This document shows, in pieces, positions 21,372 to 33,306 of a DNA stretch of 64,000 nucleotides. Source of the stretch: Ctena decussata (lineage: Eukaryota; Mollusca; Bivalvia; Lucinida; Lucinidae). Numbering within the stretch: position 1 is the first letter of the stretch; the number at the start of each line of letters is the position of its first letter. The stretch covers positions 56,831,087 to 56,895,086 of the forward strand of contig OZ022508.1 in NCBI GenBank assembly GCA_963989385.1, given 5' to 3'. A model generated the notes under the pieces. That model saw only the letters and a list, made by a program, of their open reading frames with translations. It had not been told where the DNA came from and made no database searches. The position numbers were made by a program, and so were the translations under genes.

Positions 21372-21645
21372 TCAGGAACTGACACAATTCAATCCCAGAT
21401 TCCACCCAAGACACCATGTGGGAAAAGAGAAAACACAAAATTAGTCACCACAATAACATCACCAGCGGCAGCCATGTCAACAACCAGTTCCCATGTAGGT
21501 GGTAAAGGGGCTAGCCTTAACATCACAACCAATACATCAATAACAGACCTAGCAACAAACAACACATAAAACAACCCAGAAGAACCAAAACAGAAGTGCC
21601 GCCTTAGGACAGCCAGAAATGAATATGCTTTGGGGCGGGGGAAGG
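21372..21645 (-). repeat. Family G interspersed repeat, copy 1
   Basis: On the minus strand it reads 'cctaaggcggcacttctgtt', 'gaccttttac'-like variable parts, 'ggtgactaattttgtgtt', 'gtcttgggtggaatctggga' and 'gtgtcagttcctgagaattt'. The same order is found on the plus strand at 26.74-26.96 kb and, more diverged, at 58.1-58.4 kb. A G-rich tract follows it (21630-21650), the complement of the C-tract that precedes the 58.1-kb copy. The minus-strand open frame here is repeat translation. Confidence 0.7.
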
Positions 21646-21866
21646 GAGGGGCTCATCCGGTTTGCGGTCTGTTAAGTCTTAAGTTAGAAGTCATGCTTAA
21701 TAAATATACCTGTTTATATGACTTCTTTGCTCCGCACACTAACATCCTATTGTTTCTTGAGCTATTTAATATTGATGGTATGAGGATTGCAAACAGGGAA
21801 ACCTAACACGTTGTTTCTGTTGAGTGCTCATCTTTGAGTCTTCATGTGTCTTATTCGTAATTTCAT

Positions 21867-22225
21867 TGCTTCCTATGATGGTTCATTGATGAGCTAGGAA
21901 CCTTCATGCGGACCAAACAGCCTACTAAATGTTTCGAACCACTGCAGAAGGAGAGGGCATCTGTACTAACGAGCATATTAAGCTACATAGAGGATCTTAC
22001 ATGAGTGCTCTTGTATCATTGAATTTATTAAACGAGTTAGGGAAAAAGATAAGATGCGAGGCTATGCCGAGCATCTTATCGGTTTTCCCCAACGAGTTTA
22101 ATAAATTCAATAATACAGGAGCACGAATGTAAGATTATATTTATCATATGACATTCAAGTCGCATTTTATAAGCAAATTTTGCCTTAAAACGTCACGATT
22201 TCGCCATTAGAAAACGCGACGTTTT
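21867..22225 (+). repeat. 359-bp tandem duplication, unit 1, with 142-bp palindrome
   Basis: I found no difference between this unit and the next in the bases compared. Each holds a 142-bp palindrome (here 21994-22135) from ATCTTACAT to ATGTAAGAT with an inner perfect hairpin GATAAGATGC/GCATCTTATC. The 67-codon open frame across it is just the hairpin translated. The opening part resembles 57954-58034, so the unit derives from an interspersed repeat. Confidence 0.9.
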
Positions 22226-22584
22226 TGCTTCCTATGATGGTTCATTGATGAGCTAGGAACCTTCATGCGGACCAAACAGCCTACTAAATGTTTCGAACCA
22301 CTGCAGAAGGAGAGGGCATCTGTACTAACGAGCATATTAAGCTACATAGAGGATCTTACATGAGTGCTCTTGTATCATTGAATTTATTAAACGAGTTAGG
22401 GAAAAAGATAAGATGCGAGGCTATGCCGAGCATCTTATCGGTTTTCCCCAACGAGTTTAATAAATTCAATAATACAGGAGCACGAATGTAAGATTATATT
22501 TATCATATGACATTCAAGTCGCATTTTATAAGCAAATTTTGCCTTAAAACGTCACGATTTCGCCATTAGAAAACGCGACGTTTT
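22226..22584 (+). repeat. 359-bp tandem duplication, unit 2
   Basis: Direct, head-to-tail copy of the preceding unit; its palindrome lies at 22353-22494. The junction is at GACGTTTTT|GCTTCC and the unit ends GACGTTTTT|ATGG. The identity implies a very recent duplication, ongoing homogenisation, or an assembly artefact at a hairpin. Confidence 0.9.
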
Positions 22585-22589
22585 TATGG

Positions 22590-23790
22590 ACGTCAACTCA
22601 TAACGTTACGACGTAATTTGCATATTTAATCTACTAGTTGATCATCGTTTTAATGAATGGCTTTATTACACTCTCAGCTGCGACGCCATATGATAAACAG
22701 ATTATCCTAGATAAGCCATTCGTATTATGAGCTTTGAACAAACGAAACGAGAGCTGGAAAAGCACGAAACGGCATCAACAGTTGTTAAATGGTGATTTGA
22801 AATGGGTAAACGCCTTCAAGCCTCGACTTGGTATAAGGAACAATAACTGTTATACATACTGAATCCAGGAGTACAAATTAAGATAGTTTTGTATTCTAAT
22901 TGGCTTTAATTCCCAAGGTCCTGTTGTTTAGATGCCAATATATTATTTAGCAAGTACATGTACCAATTAGGCTTTCTATAGAAATGTCGTTTTGATTAAA
23001 ATAAAGCCTTTCATCATCAATGTTGGCTGGCTACGTGCATGTAGCAGCGTGCCAGCTCCTAGAAAAGAGGTTTACAATAGTTTGACAGTTTCTGAGTGTT
23101 GCTCAAGTGCTCCACGACCATACTGCTCAGATCAAAGTCATTATGGCTTTATCACCTTTCACATAATTAAGAAAACGTTAAAGGTGGGTAAATATAGAAA
23201 AAGCTACCTTCGTAGTGAAATTTTTTTAATTAACAGTAGGTGGTACGCTTGAAAAAGTGAACCTCAGCAAATACGAGGTAACAGGGTAAGGAATGAAACT
23301 AAAGAAAACGACTTAATTTCTTTTATTTGATAATATACAAATCTAAAAAAATAATGTTTTGTAAGTGCCGCTAACATGTTCCTTATGTTTAGTATGGCAA
23401 TGAATTTAGGAACGTGTCGATATAATGAAGCTGTCTGGACGCAAATATACATTTATCAAGTAACTGCTGAATTAAATGCAGTCCACATTGAATCTCTCCA
23501 TTACTCTAAATTAATAAGGAGTCGCTTTTCCTGGCTATTGTCTTGCAATATCATTTTTCATTCAACATTATTAAAGCACAGTTCCTGTGTATAATTTCAT
23601 TACATGTATGCAAGTCATGCAGCATATCAAATATCAGCTTTCTAAGGTCACAAGCACTTGTTTATCGAGCTGCCTCAGAAGCAAGTGTCAGATTGCGTGC
23701 ACAAAGCATATAAACTGTTAAAAGGCCCAAGTAGTGTATGATACTGTCCATTCCAAGGCGAAAACGTCCGACGCGAAACCCTAGTGTTGT
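22590..23790. other. No supported gene
   Basis: Plus-strand frames at 22992-23252 and 23376-23594 have no recognisable domain. An octamer-like ATTTGCAT lies near 22617. The right side borders the minisatellite. Confidence 0.4.
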
Positions 23791-23799
23791 ATTTCAAGC

Positions 23800-25750
23800 A
23801 ATGCGCCAATTATTTTTGCTATTCACTTTGTTGCGTTCTTTCTACTGGTTTAACTATCCACTTTGCTGCTTTCTGCTTTAGCAGTCCACTTTGCTGGTTT
23901 CTGCATACTGGTTTAGCTTCCACTTTTCTGCTTTCTGCTCCCTTGTTTAGCTGTACACTTGGCTGCTTTTTGCTGATTGGCTCATTGCCCACCCTGCTGC
24001 CTTCTGTGTACTAGTTCAGCTGTCCACTTTGCTGCCTTCTGGTTACTGGTTTATTAGTCCACTTTGCTGTATCCTGCTTACTGGTTTAGCTGTCTACTTT
24101 GCTGCTTTCTGGTTACTGGTTTATTTGTCTACTTTCTGCTTTTTGCTTACTGGTTCAGCAATTCACTTTTCTGCCTTCTGTGTACTAGTTTAGTTGCCCA
24201 CTCGGTTGCCTTCTGGTTACTAGTCTGCTTACTGCCTTAGCTTTCCACTTTGCTGCCTTTTGCTGACTGGTTCAGCTGTCTACTTTGTTGCTGTCCACTT
24301 TGCTGCTTTCTGCTTTGGCTGTCCATTTTGCTGGTTTCTGCTTACTGATTTAGCTGTCAACTTTGCTACTTTTTGTTAACTGGATTAGGCTGTTCACTTT
24401 GCTGCTTTCTGCTTTAGCTGTCCATTTTGCTGGTTTCTGCTTACTGATTTAGCTGTCCACTTTGCTGCATTTTGCTTACTGGTTTAGCTGTCCTCTTTGC
24501 AACTTTATGCTTTCGTTTTCCAGTTTGCTGCTTTCTGTTTACTGGTTAAGCTGTCCATCTTGCTGCTTTCTGCTTACTGGTTTATCTGTCAACTGATTTA
24601 GCCAGCCACTTTGCTGCTTTCTACTTACTGGTTTAGCTTTTAACTTGGTTGCTTTCGGCTTCCTGGTTTAGCTATCCACTTTGATGATTTCTGCTTACTG
24701 ATTTAGCGTACCATTATGCTGCTTTCTGCTTACTGGTTTAGCTATCCACGTTGCTGCTTTCTGCTTACTGGTTTAGCTATCCACTTCACTACTGGTTAAG
24801 CTATCCACTTTGAGGCTATCTGCTTACTGATTTAGCTTTTCATTTTGATGCTTTCTGCTTAATGGTTTAGCCGTCACTTTTGCTACATTCTGCTACATTT
24901 ATGCTTTCTGCTTCTGGTTTAGCCGTCAACTTTGCTACATTCTGCTAACCGGTTAAGCTATCCACTTTGATGCTTTCCGCTTACTGATTTAGCTATCCAC
25001 TTCACTACTGGTTAAGCTATCCACTTTGATGCTATCTGCTTACTGATTTAGCTTTTCATTTTGATGCTTTCTGCTTACTGGTTTAGCCGTCAATTTTGCT
25101 ACATTCTGCTAACCGGTTTAGCTATCCACTTTGATGCTTTCCGCTTACTGATTTAGCTATCTACTTCACTACTGGTTAAGCTGTCCACTTTGATGCTATC
25201 TGCTTACTGATTTAGCTTTCCATTTTGATGCTTTCTGCTTACTGGTTTAGCTATCCACTTTGCTGCGTTCTGCTTACTGGTTTAGCTGTCATCTTTGCTA
25301 CTTTCTGCTAACTGGTTTAGCTATCCACTTTGATGTTTTCTGCTTACTGATTTAGCTATCCACTTTGCTACTTTCTTCTTAGTGGTTTAGCTTTCAACTT
25401 TGCTGCTTTCTGCTTCCTGGTTTAGCTGTCCACTTTGCTGCTTTCTGCTTTAGCTGTCAACTTTGCTTATTTCTGCTAACTGGTGTAGCTATCAACGTTG
25501 ATGTTTTCTGCTTACTGATTTAGCTATCTACTTTGCTGCTTTCTTCCTACTGGTTTAGCTATCCACTTTGCTGCTTTCTGCTTACTGGTTTAGCTATCCA
25601 CTTTGCTGCTTTCTGCCTACTAGTTTGGCTCTCCACTGTACACTTTCCTGTTTTTTGCTTACTGGTTTAGTTGTACTTTTTGCTTCCTTCAAGTTACTGG
25701 TTTGGGTGGCCACTTTGCCGTTTTCCTGCTTACTGGTTGAGCCGTCCGAT
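23800..25750 (+). repeat. 35-bp minisatellite, about 1.95 kb (roughly 50 units)
   Basis: The consensus unit is about 35 bp: 'ccactttgctgctttctgct' then 'tactggtttagctat'. Units vary by substitutions and truncations. Between 24.77 and 25.25 kb a higher-order pattern appears: a short 'acttcactactggttaagc' unit followed by 'tttgatgctatctgcttact' and 'attttgatgctttctgctt' recurs at 24781, 24997 and 25161. Thirty-five is not a multiple of 3, so the frames that open through it (23784-24014, 25568-25765) shift meaning from unit to unit and are not a repeat protein. Confidence 0.95.
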
Positions 25751-25759
25751 TTGCGTCGG

Positions 25760-26300
25760 TTTTAAGTAGAAATGATTTTTTTAGTGGATGAAAAAATAGA
25801 TTTATTCACAATTTTCCTTCTTTAAGACACCCAGACACCTAAATAGACACCTACTGCAGAAGTGTTTCCAGTCCAGAGTTATGTATTGAGATCGAGGGAT
25901 ATCGCCATATAGAAATGAAAAATTAACGGTGTTCACTATCCTATTAGATGTTGGCCTAAAGTTGGCCTCAAAACCTGGGTTTTCTTAACTTTCGCACCCC
26001 TTTCATAAAATTTGCATAAAATTCCCCCCCCCCCCCCCCACTCCCCTTCCCAAAAGCCAACGTATGGTTCCGCTTCATTTTTGATAAACAAGTCAACTAA
26101 GCACCAAAAAAGGACACAAAGCCATAAGAAGAACAACCCGGACGCATTTCAGAGAACAGACAACAGGTAAGCAAAAAGTTAGGCTATGTTTCGGAAATAT
26201 AAACACAATCAGATCCCCCATCCAAGCCTCGAAACTAAAAGGGAAATAAGTATATATATTCATAAAGTGATAGCAGCTCAAGAAAGATATGCACCGGATG
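25760..26300. other. No gene seen; poly-C tract near 26024-26039
   Basis: A homopolymer C run interrupts otherwise AT-rich sequence. The minus-strand frames crossing it (poly-Gly) are artefacts. Confidence 0.5.
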
Positions 26301-26307
26301 ACGAACC

Positions 26308-26385
26308 GAATGACCACCTGTCTGGAAAAGAGGTTCTAATTCGGTTAACCGAATGAGCAGCTCTTTCCCAGACAGGTGGTCATTC
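26308..26385. repeat. Palindrome with a nested perfect 16-bp palindrome in the loop
   Basis: Arms 'gaatgaccacctgtctgg' and 'ccagacaggtggtcattc' with matching AAAGAG/CTCTTT. The loop contains the perfect palindrome ATTCGGTTAACCGAAT. It is non-coding. Confidence 0.8.
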
Positions 26386-26457
26386 AGCCACAACCATTCA
26401 CACAACAGGTGAACGATAGCACCGACTTGGACAACAAAAACAAGTAAGAGGAACATC

Positions 26458-26707
26458 TGAGCCGCGACAGGACAAAACCAACAAAGTGTCATGTGCGCCC
26501 AGCGCAGACTCAGATCAGCCTGGGCATCTGCCTAGTCTCTTGCTAAGCGCTTCAGACTCCTTGCTAAGCGCTTAAAGGATAGCTTAGGCTCAGAGCTACC
26601 TCCATGCGGACAGCGAAGACTCTGATCAGACTGGGCGGATGCCCAGGCTGATCTGAGTCTGCGCTGGGCGCACAACCACTTTGTTTGTTTTCTCGTGTCG
26701 CGGCTCA
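26458..26707. mobile_element. Family A palindromic MITE, copy 3
   Basis: TGAGCCGCGACAGGAC to CTCGTGTCGCGGCTCA. The centre has a small internal duplication of 'cttgctaagcgctt'. Arms pair over roughly 100 bp each. No matching 4-bp flank was found (ATCT against AATT). Confidence 0.9.
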
Positions 26708-26739
26708 ATTCTTTTTTTACCTATTTTCTATTTTAGGTG

Positions 26740-26960
26740 TTTTATTTTCGGTTTAGGTATTGTTAGTTGCTATGTCTGTTACTGATATATTACTTTTTGA
26801 TGTTAAGGCTTGCCCGGTGACCAAGGGAAATGGCTGTTCACGTGGCTGCTGCTGGTAATGTCTTTGGTGGTGACTAATTTTGTGTTGTCTTTTTTCCCCC
26901 ACTTGGTGTCTGGGGTGGGATCTGGGATTGAATTTTGTCAGTTCCTGAGAATTTTCCCAC
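26740..26960 (+). repeat. Family G interspersed repeat, copy 2
   Basis: 'gatgttaaggcttgcccggt', 'ggtgactaattttgtgttgt', 'gggatctgggattgaatttt' and 'gtcagttcctgagaattt' match the minus strand of copy 1. It follows directly after family A copy 3, which may have inserted near or into it. Confidence 0.7.
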
Positions 26961-26964
26961 TTAC

Positions 26965-27715
26965 TTTTAATAGAATGCAAAGTGGATAGTTATACAGGTG
27001 ACCATATTGTTAGAAGATCGCAGACAAGCGGACATAAAAACGGGTGACATTAAGGAACTACAACAGATGTAACGAATAGGAACTGTCAGTAATAGATTAC
27101 TGAGGGGATCTTTTACTGAGGGGCTAAACTAGTTTTACTGGATGCAAATTCTCCCTTGCTTTAAGCCTCTGTGTTTAGTTTGCGTAAGGGTTTCCAAACA
27201 TATCAGAAAATCAACCACTTGGAGTGGGGAACTGTGGCGCTTATTTTTAAAGAAAGTCACAAGTTAATGCACGGTGGGACCGGCCAAAGTCAACATTAGG
27301 CATCTTGCTTATACTAGTGGGGTTCTTTAGAATAAAATGTCCCACGAACTACTGGTAAAAGTTTTAAGCCAATGCAGTCATTGTGTCCGAGATCTGACAG
27401 AAGTGATTTCAAGCCAAAATCATATTGATCAATCTATTCAGAGTGTCGAAAGTAAAATTTAGAGAACGCTCAGAAGTTTGGACCCTCTAGAGCCGTATTA
27501 TAGAAATTCATTTTCGTTCTCTAGGGAGATTTCTCTATCAGAAATTAGATAGTTGGCCAACCGGTTAAGGAGATGTTATTTGAGTACAATATCATAACTA
27601 AATTATGTTGATACAGGAAAGGGGCTCGCCAGCTATTATCATTTGCGGCTGGGCAATTAATTAAATAATTCAATCACATTAACAATCAGCAGTCGTTGTC
27701 AGCGTCCAGAAATAT
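26965..27715. other. No gene recognised
   Basis: AT-rich and without coding support or clear repeats. Confidence 0.4.
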
Positions 27716-27719
27716 AAAT

Positions 27720-27964
27720 GAGCCGCGAAATGATAAAACAAACAAAGTGACATGTGCGCCATGCGAAGACTAAGATCATCCTGGGCATCCACCCAGTCTG
27801 ATCAGTGATCAGAGTTTTCGCTGAGCGCTTAAAGTGTAGCTAAGGGTCCAAGGTACCAACATGCCGAGATCGAAGACTCTGGTTAGATTAGGCAGATGAT
27901 CAGGCTGATCTGAGTTTTCGCTGGGTGCACACGCTACTTTGTTGGTTTTGTCGTGTCACGGCTC
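27720..27964. mobile_element. Family A palindromic MITE, copy 4 (4-bp TSD AAAT)
   Basis: GAGCCGCGAAATGAT to TCGTGTCACGGCTC, flanked on both sides by AAAT. The matching flank fixes the element ends at GAGCC and GGCTC. Interior as in the other copies, with several substitutions. Confidence 0.9.
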
Positions 27965-27969
27965 AAATG

Positions 27970-28475
27970 CAGAATGTATGATAAAATAGGGCATGTGACC
28001 GAAAAATTGCAATGTAAAAACTACGACAAAGTTCGTAGCCCTTTTTTCATACACACAATTTTTCATCAGTTTTCTGCGCCTCAATGCATTTTAAAGACTG
28101 TATGTTGCATTTCCCCGTACGGCGATATATATCTTTGGAAATCAATTATTTGTCACATTCTCCTGTTGAAAGGCACAATTATCTATCACACACAATCAAA
28201 TAGCTTGTATCATCTGCAATAATCAAATACCAATCAAACTTAATGACAGTTGATATGATCTTCCATCATTTACTCTATATACACTGGATATTGTAGCTTC
28301 GGCTATATTTGTGAATAAACCTTGATTTATAGTTGCAAATGTTTCTCCCCTTGGTCTGCGTCCTTTATTGAAAGACAGCTATTTTGGTATCACACGATCA
28401 ATGTTTTGGTTACACAGAGATGTTCAACAGAGATACCTTTATTGTACATTAATTCGGATGAGCACTGGGTTTTAT
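27970..28475. other. No supported gene
   Basis: A plus-strand frame 27953-28222 starts inside the end of the family A element and has no recognisable domain; rejected as a gene. Confidence 0.4.
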
Positions 28476-28477
28476 GA

Positions 28478-28760
28478 AGATTAGTTGGTTGGCTGGTTGT
28501 TTTGCATTTAACGGCTCTTTGAGACAGTATTTCAATGTATATCGAGCTGTCTCCCAGGGGGAGGGAGAAAGAAAAGTGATATAAAAACGGTGAGAAAAAA
28601 AGGTCAAAACAATCCCCACCCGCAACTACTGCAAGCAGCTCGGTAGGTCCATGCCCTACTGTTATCCAAACGAGTAGGATGTCCCGGCACTGAAAGTTAC
28701 CCAGCACCATCGCTAGACCACACGACCCACCGCCCCCTTACCCCCCCCCCCCCCCCCCCT
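28478..28760 (-). repeat. SINE-like family S1, copy c, beside a poly-C run
   Basis: A TTGGTTGGCTGGTTG tail, 'aacggctctttgagacag', 'tatatcgagctgtctc', 'caactactgcaagcagc' and 'gatgtcccggcactgaaag' match copy b at 18.3 kb. A C-homopolymer (about 28741-28759) lies at its head side. The 106-codon minus-strand frame is repeat translation. Confidence 0.7.
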
Positions 28761-28764
28761 TTCC

Positions 28765-29405
28765 CACCCGACCACACCACCACTCCCAGTTCTGAAAAGG
28801 GTGGAGACACTTGCAAGGAAAGTATTTTGCTTTAAATAACCTGAAAGCTATAAAAACTAACTAAACGAGACACAATTTATTCGACAAATGGACTCATCAT
28901 TTTACAATATTAGCAGAATCCACTGGGTAAAAATGGGTGAATTTACTACTGAGAATTTTCTGTCGACCATTTCTCAAGAGATTTTTTTTGATGTAAGCGT
29001 TACACTTTCTGACAGATCTTGAAATGCATTGCAAGGCATTAATATGCTGATAATCTAATAACTGATGCACATGTTGAAACTAACGAGTTATTAGCGACTT
29101 ACTAGTCCCTTTAGAATTTGTTTGCAAGTTTAATATATACTCAGCAAAATTACAAAGTATCCAGGCAATCGTTTCCATGCTTGAGCAAAAATGTGAACAT
29201 ATACCTTGCTGTTTAATGCATATTTAGCTAGGTCGACCATTTGGCTATGTCGCATGTCAGTCCATTTTGGATTTTTATGCAAATTTTGAAACAAACGATG
29301 CTTCAAACAGTAGAAGGGCAGTTTCCTGTTTTCACAGATAAAAACCCCTACAATATTCCAAATTTCAGCCCATGAAAAAGTGCTCTGTCTTGAATGAAAT
29401 CACAA
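28765..29405. other. AT-rich, nothing recognised
   Basis: No frame, RNA gene or repeat supported. Confidence 0.45.
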
Positions 29406-29410
29406 AAAGT

Positions 29411-29642
29411 GAGCCGCGACACGAGAAAACCAACAATGTGGTTGTGCGCCCAGCGCACTCAGATCAGCCTGGGCGTCCGCCCAGTCTGATCAGACTCTTC
29501 GCTTTGCGCTTCAAGGGTAGCTAAGGGTCTCAGTTATCTTTATGTGGCCAGCGAAGACTGATCAGACTGGGCGGATGCCCAGGCTGATCTGAGGCTGCGC
29601 TGGGCGCATAACCCCTTAGTTGGTTTTGTCGTGTCGCGGCTC
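29411..29642. mobile_element. Family A palindromic MITE, copy 5 (4-bp TSD AAGT)
   Basis: GAGCCGCGACACGAG to GTCGTGTCGCGGCTC with AAGT on both sides. A well-preserved hairpin; the centre holds 'cttcaagggtagctaaggg'. Confidence 0.92.
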
Positions 29643-29644
29643 AA

Positions 29645-30685
29645 GTATCATCGATATCTAAGATCAGTCTTTACAAGCATGCAATGCAAAAATTGCTTCT
29701 GTGTGCGTGGCCGCAAATAAAGTGCTTAATTCTAATCTTTCAGGTCCAAACTCAGTTTACGATAAAATGTCCTTAGGAAATTCAATTCGCTATAACTACT
29801 GAAATAATAGAATTTCTTTAAAAAAATATCATCGTGCATTTAAGACTGTAAGATATGGATAAAAAGAATGAAGAAACCATAAATTTAATAGAACGAATAC
29901 ATGTAAAAAAATAATCGCATATTGGAAATCGCTATAAACTTAATTCCAAAGGAGATAACTTAACGGATGGTCATTTAAAAATGATTTTGCAAGAACCAGT
30001 TGTATTGATGAAAGACATTTAAGTGGTTTCAGTATTACTGTCATAAAAGCACAAGACAGACTGCAAAAAACCTTAATCTTGCATATGCACAATACTAATT
30101 TGTCACATTTACTAAAAACTGGTCTTGCTGAGATAACTCTTATACCGGAAGAAAGTTGGTGGCAAGTTTTCTTGCATATTGTCCTCCGCTATCCCACAAA
30201 TCACACAAATTGTAAGTTTACGAATAAACTGAAATGGATTATCTGGGATTTTGATCAGCAAAGTCGATACCTTTTTATTTTTCCTAAGTATATATCGAAG
30301 TAAAGGAAGTCTAACTTATTATTGTATCATTTGTTCAGTCAGATCATTTCTTTCCTTTCTTTTATTTTCATATCTCGTCATAAATGCCTATGTTTAGGTG
30401 ACAATGCAAGCTAAAGCCCAACATTAGTTTCCTACCATGTATTTTGTTTAAACGGCTGTGCTAGAGAAACAGTTGGGTTTCTTACCGAAGCGCGATTAAG
30501 TTGTCGTTTTAGCTCATTTGTTCTCATATCATCTGGCTTTCGTCAATAAACAACGATCAAAGCAACTTATTTTAAGGCTTAAGGGTATACTTCAACTTTG
30601 TTTTCGTTACATTTACGAGCCGGATCAGCTTCAGTGACTTCTTGTTTGCTTACCTCGCGATAAACCAGTTCTTAAACAAGAGAGC
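29645..30685. other. No supported gene
   Basis: A plus-strand frame 30079-30303 (74 codons) lies here with no recognisable domain or splice context. Otherwise AT-rich. Confidence 0.35.
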
Positions 30686-30689
30686 TATG

Positions 30690-32690
30690 AGGCCCCAAAT
30701 CTCTCACCTGAGTTAAAAGGTAATATTTTATCATTCGAACAAAGCTGACATTATATAAATCCTGAATACTGCATATCAGTTTGTATTTCATGAGCCATTT
30801 GGGAGACGATTTTAAAGGTTTTTACTAGATACGGGCATCTGATGCAAAGTGCTGATTAAGTTGATTTGATATAACAAAGGCTTTAAAATGTTAAAGCATT
30901 TTCTAACATAAATGCTCTCAGAATCAAATCTGACCTTGCTGTAAAATAAGGTCAAGGTCAATCCAAGGTCATCATTTGAATATATTTGACAGAACTTTAG
31001 TTGCCGATGCTATATACTAGCTTTCAATGTCATCAATCATTTGTTTCCAGTGCAGAATAGTGTTGACGATTACTTTCCTTGCACTCTTATGTTCTAGCAT
31101 TTTCCAATATAAAAGCGCCAGAAAGTAAAATTGATTTTTCCATAACAAGGTCAAGGCCAGCTTAAAGGTATACTCCCTCATTTTTATCACCATCTTTAAA
31201 AGAATCAATATGACTAATTTCGTTAGATAATATATAATCATATGTAAATCCATTGTAAAAGATCAGAAAAAGTGATTCAGTTTGATGCAGTTTTTAATTA
31301 AAATAAAGTATCGAGATTGAAAATGTAAATGAACACAATCGTCAGCCAATAGGAGAGTCGATACCACGCCTTACGGTCATATGACGATACCTAGGTATTT
31401 TTCTCATTCGTGCACGCGCTAGTGACGTCAGAACAAATTAATTCTGTCCAATGAGGCTTTTTCAATAGCGGACCGCGATTTTACAAATGTATTTTATTTC
31501 CTGGAATAAAGTTACTTCTCTCAAAAATTGCTCTTAATAATTATTGTCATATGCATAAATGGGCCATTTCGGAGTTACTGTATAAATATTACACGAAAAC
31601 GTTTTTGTAATAAAAAACAAGGGCGTAAATCTTTAAGGTAACCTATAACTTAAGCTATTCTCATGTTCCAAAGGATACATACACAGTTTCAAGTACATCG
31701 GTTAATTGGTTGCAACGAAGAATATTTTAAAGGCCTTTACCTTAAATGGGCATAGCGATAATGCTGGTGACGTGACCTGGACCATTTGAGCAAATTTCAT
31801 TCCCCTATCCCCTGGAGGCTGTGTATGAAATTTGGATACAATGGGGCTGCTGCATTTGAGGAGATCGATCAAGTATTGTTTAAACAGTCTTGGAGTTCCT
31901 GACCACTAAATGTTACATACCAAGTTTCAACGCCACAGGTCAGTTGGTTATAGAGAAGATCTTAAAGGGTTCGTCACCATATATGGTCATGGCGGCCATG
32001 TTGGTCAGGTGATCGGGATCATTTGAACAAATTTTTGTATCCTCAACCCCTGGAGGTGCTGTATAAAAATTTGCTTACAACTGGCGCAGTGGTTTTTGAG
32101 GACATATTTGAAAAAATTGTTAAAACATGAGAGACCTGGGTCAAATATCAAAAAATGACTTGAAGCTCTTGTACTCACACATATTCATGGACTCATTTAG
32201 TTGACTGCATATATTAATTTTTTAACAAAAATCTTCTACGGTTTCCATGAAATATTATGTTCTAGCTTTTTCCCATATAAAAGCACCAGAAACCAAATTT
32301 GACCTTGCCGTAAGAAAGAACAAGGTCAAGACCTTGACGTTTTTTACAGTAAGGTCAACAAAAGGTCATCATTTGAACCATTTTGGTAGTACTTGAGTAC
32401 GCGATGCTACATACCAAGTTTTAAGGCCATCGGTCCATTGGTTTTGGAGAAGATGGTTTTTAAACATTTTTACCACATATGTGCATGGCGGTCATATTGA
32501 TCATGTGACCCAGTCTATCGTTCCAACAAGCACTGAAGGTTCTATATGAAATTTGGTTTTAACCGAACTGGTGGTTTTAGAGAAGTCATTTGAAGTTGTG
32601 GAAGGACGGACGAAGGACGGACGACGATGGACGACGGATCCTGCCTATCCTTTAAGCTCCCCTGGAGCCTTCGGCTGAGTTGAGCTAAAA
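30690..32690 (+). mobile_element. Pearl/Helentron-like non-autonomous element, copy J2
   Basis: The left end is 'ctatgaggccccaaatctct' then CACCTGAG. The right end has a GACGGACGA-rich run, then a hairpin 'gctcccctggagccttcggc' with TGAGTTGAGC, closing in CTAA near 32690. The same right end, better preserved, closes J1 at 50.5 kb. The interior repeats blocks 'aaggtcatcatttgaa' and 'accaagttt-aaggccat-ggt'. A 3' hairpin followed by CTRR is the known Helitron/Helentron signature, and internal tandem units are known from oyster pearl elements. I infer membership in that group. There is no Rep/helicase frame. Confidence 0.6.
31340..31455. promoter_or_regulatory. CRE plus CCAAT cluster inside J2
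   Basis: A full CRE palindrome TGACGTCA at 31423-31430 lies between CCAAT at 31346-31350 and CCAAT at 31448-31452. CREB/ATF and NF-Y binding to such motifs is established in animals. Promoter activity here is not shown; no transcript start is recognisable nearby. Confidence 0.3.
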
Positions 32691-32694
32691 TCCA

Positions 32695-33300
32695 TTATGT
32701 CCTGGATGAGCAAATATTTGCCTTAAATAACTGACCCCGAGTGAGAAGGGACGTAAAACTGAAAACTGCAGGGCTTTGCACCCTTCAAGTGTGTTCATTC
32801 ATTATAAAGTTGTATTTGCGGAAGTCCGAATAGGACCTACCACACATTGGTTGAAAAAGTGACTGTATTTGAGCATTTTTTCGACCGAATAACACTCCTG
32901 AAAACAAACATACTGTTCATATTCGAAATGTCTCAGTGTCTAGTAAAACAGTTCACATTTTTGTCCTAAAGAACTTTTCATTTTCTTTGTTGCTTATTTT
33001 CTTCTCCTTTACTTTTTCTTTTTTTATTTGCGGGTTTTATTGACTTAGACATTTCAATTATTGCACGGTTGAAGCGGATTTTATGAATCTTCTCTACCAA
33101 GATTTTTTCGAACCATAGGAAGCGTCTAGTCTTTCCACAGGAGGTGTTTAAGGACTGATACTAAGAGCATGGCAGGTTACAACATTGGCTTTCTCGGAAC
33201 CAGAATGCTAAATTATAAATATGCTTGGGTATTTGAAGTGTAGTCTAGACACTTCCAAAGGAGCTAACTTTTCAAAACCTCGTTATCTTCACTACAGTTG
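32695..33300. other. AT-rich, nothing recognised
   Basis: No coding frame, RNA gene or clear repeat seen. Confidence 0.45.
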
Positions 33301-33306
33301 TAATTA

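Noticed and set aside
21929..22491. Two identical 67-codon frames as a duplicated gene
   Set aside because: Each is the arm-loop-arm of a 142-bp palindrome read through; the duplication is of the DNA unit, not a gene.
23800..25750. CRISPR-like array (regular short units)
   Set aside because: Units are contiguous with no unique spacers and the setting is eukaryotic; it is a minisatellite.
23784..25765. Hydrophobic Leu/Cys-rich frames in the 24-25 kb region
   Set aside because: They are translations of the 35-bp minisatellite, whose period is not a multiple of three, so no repeat protein can be maintained.
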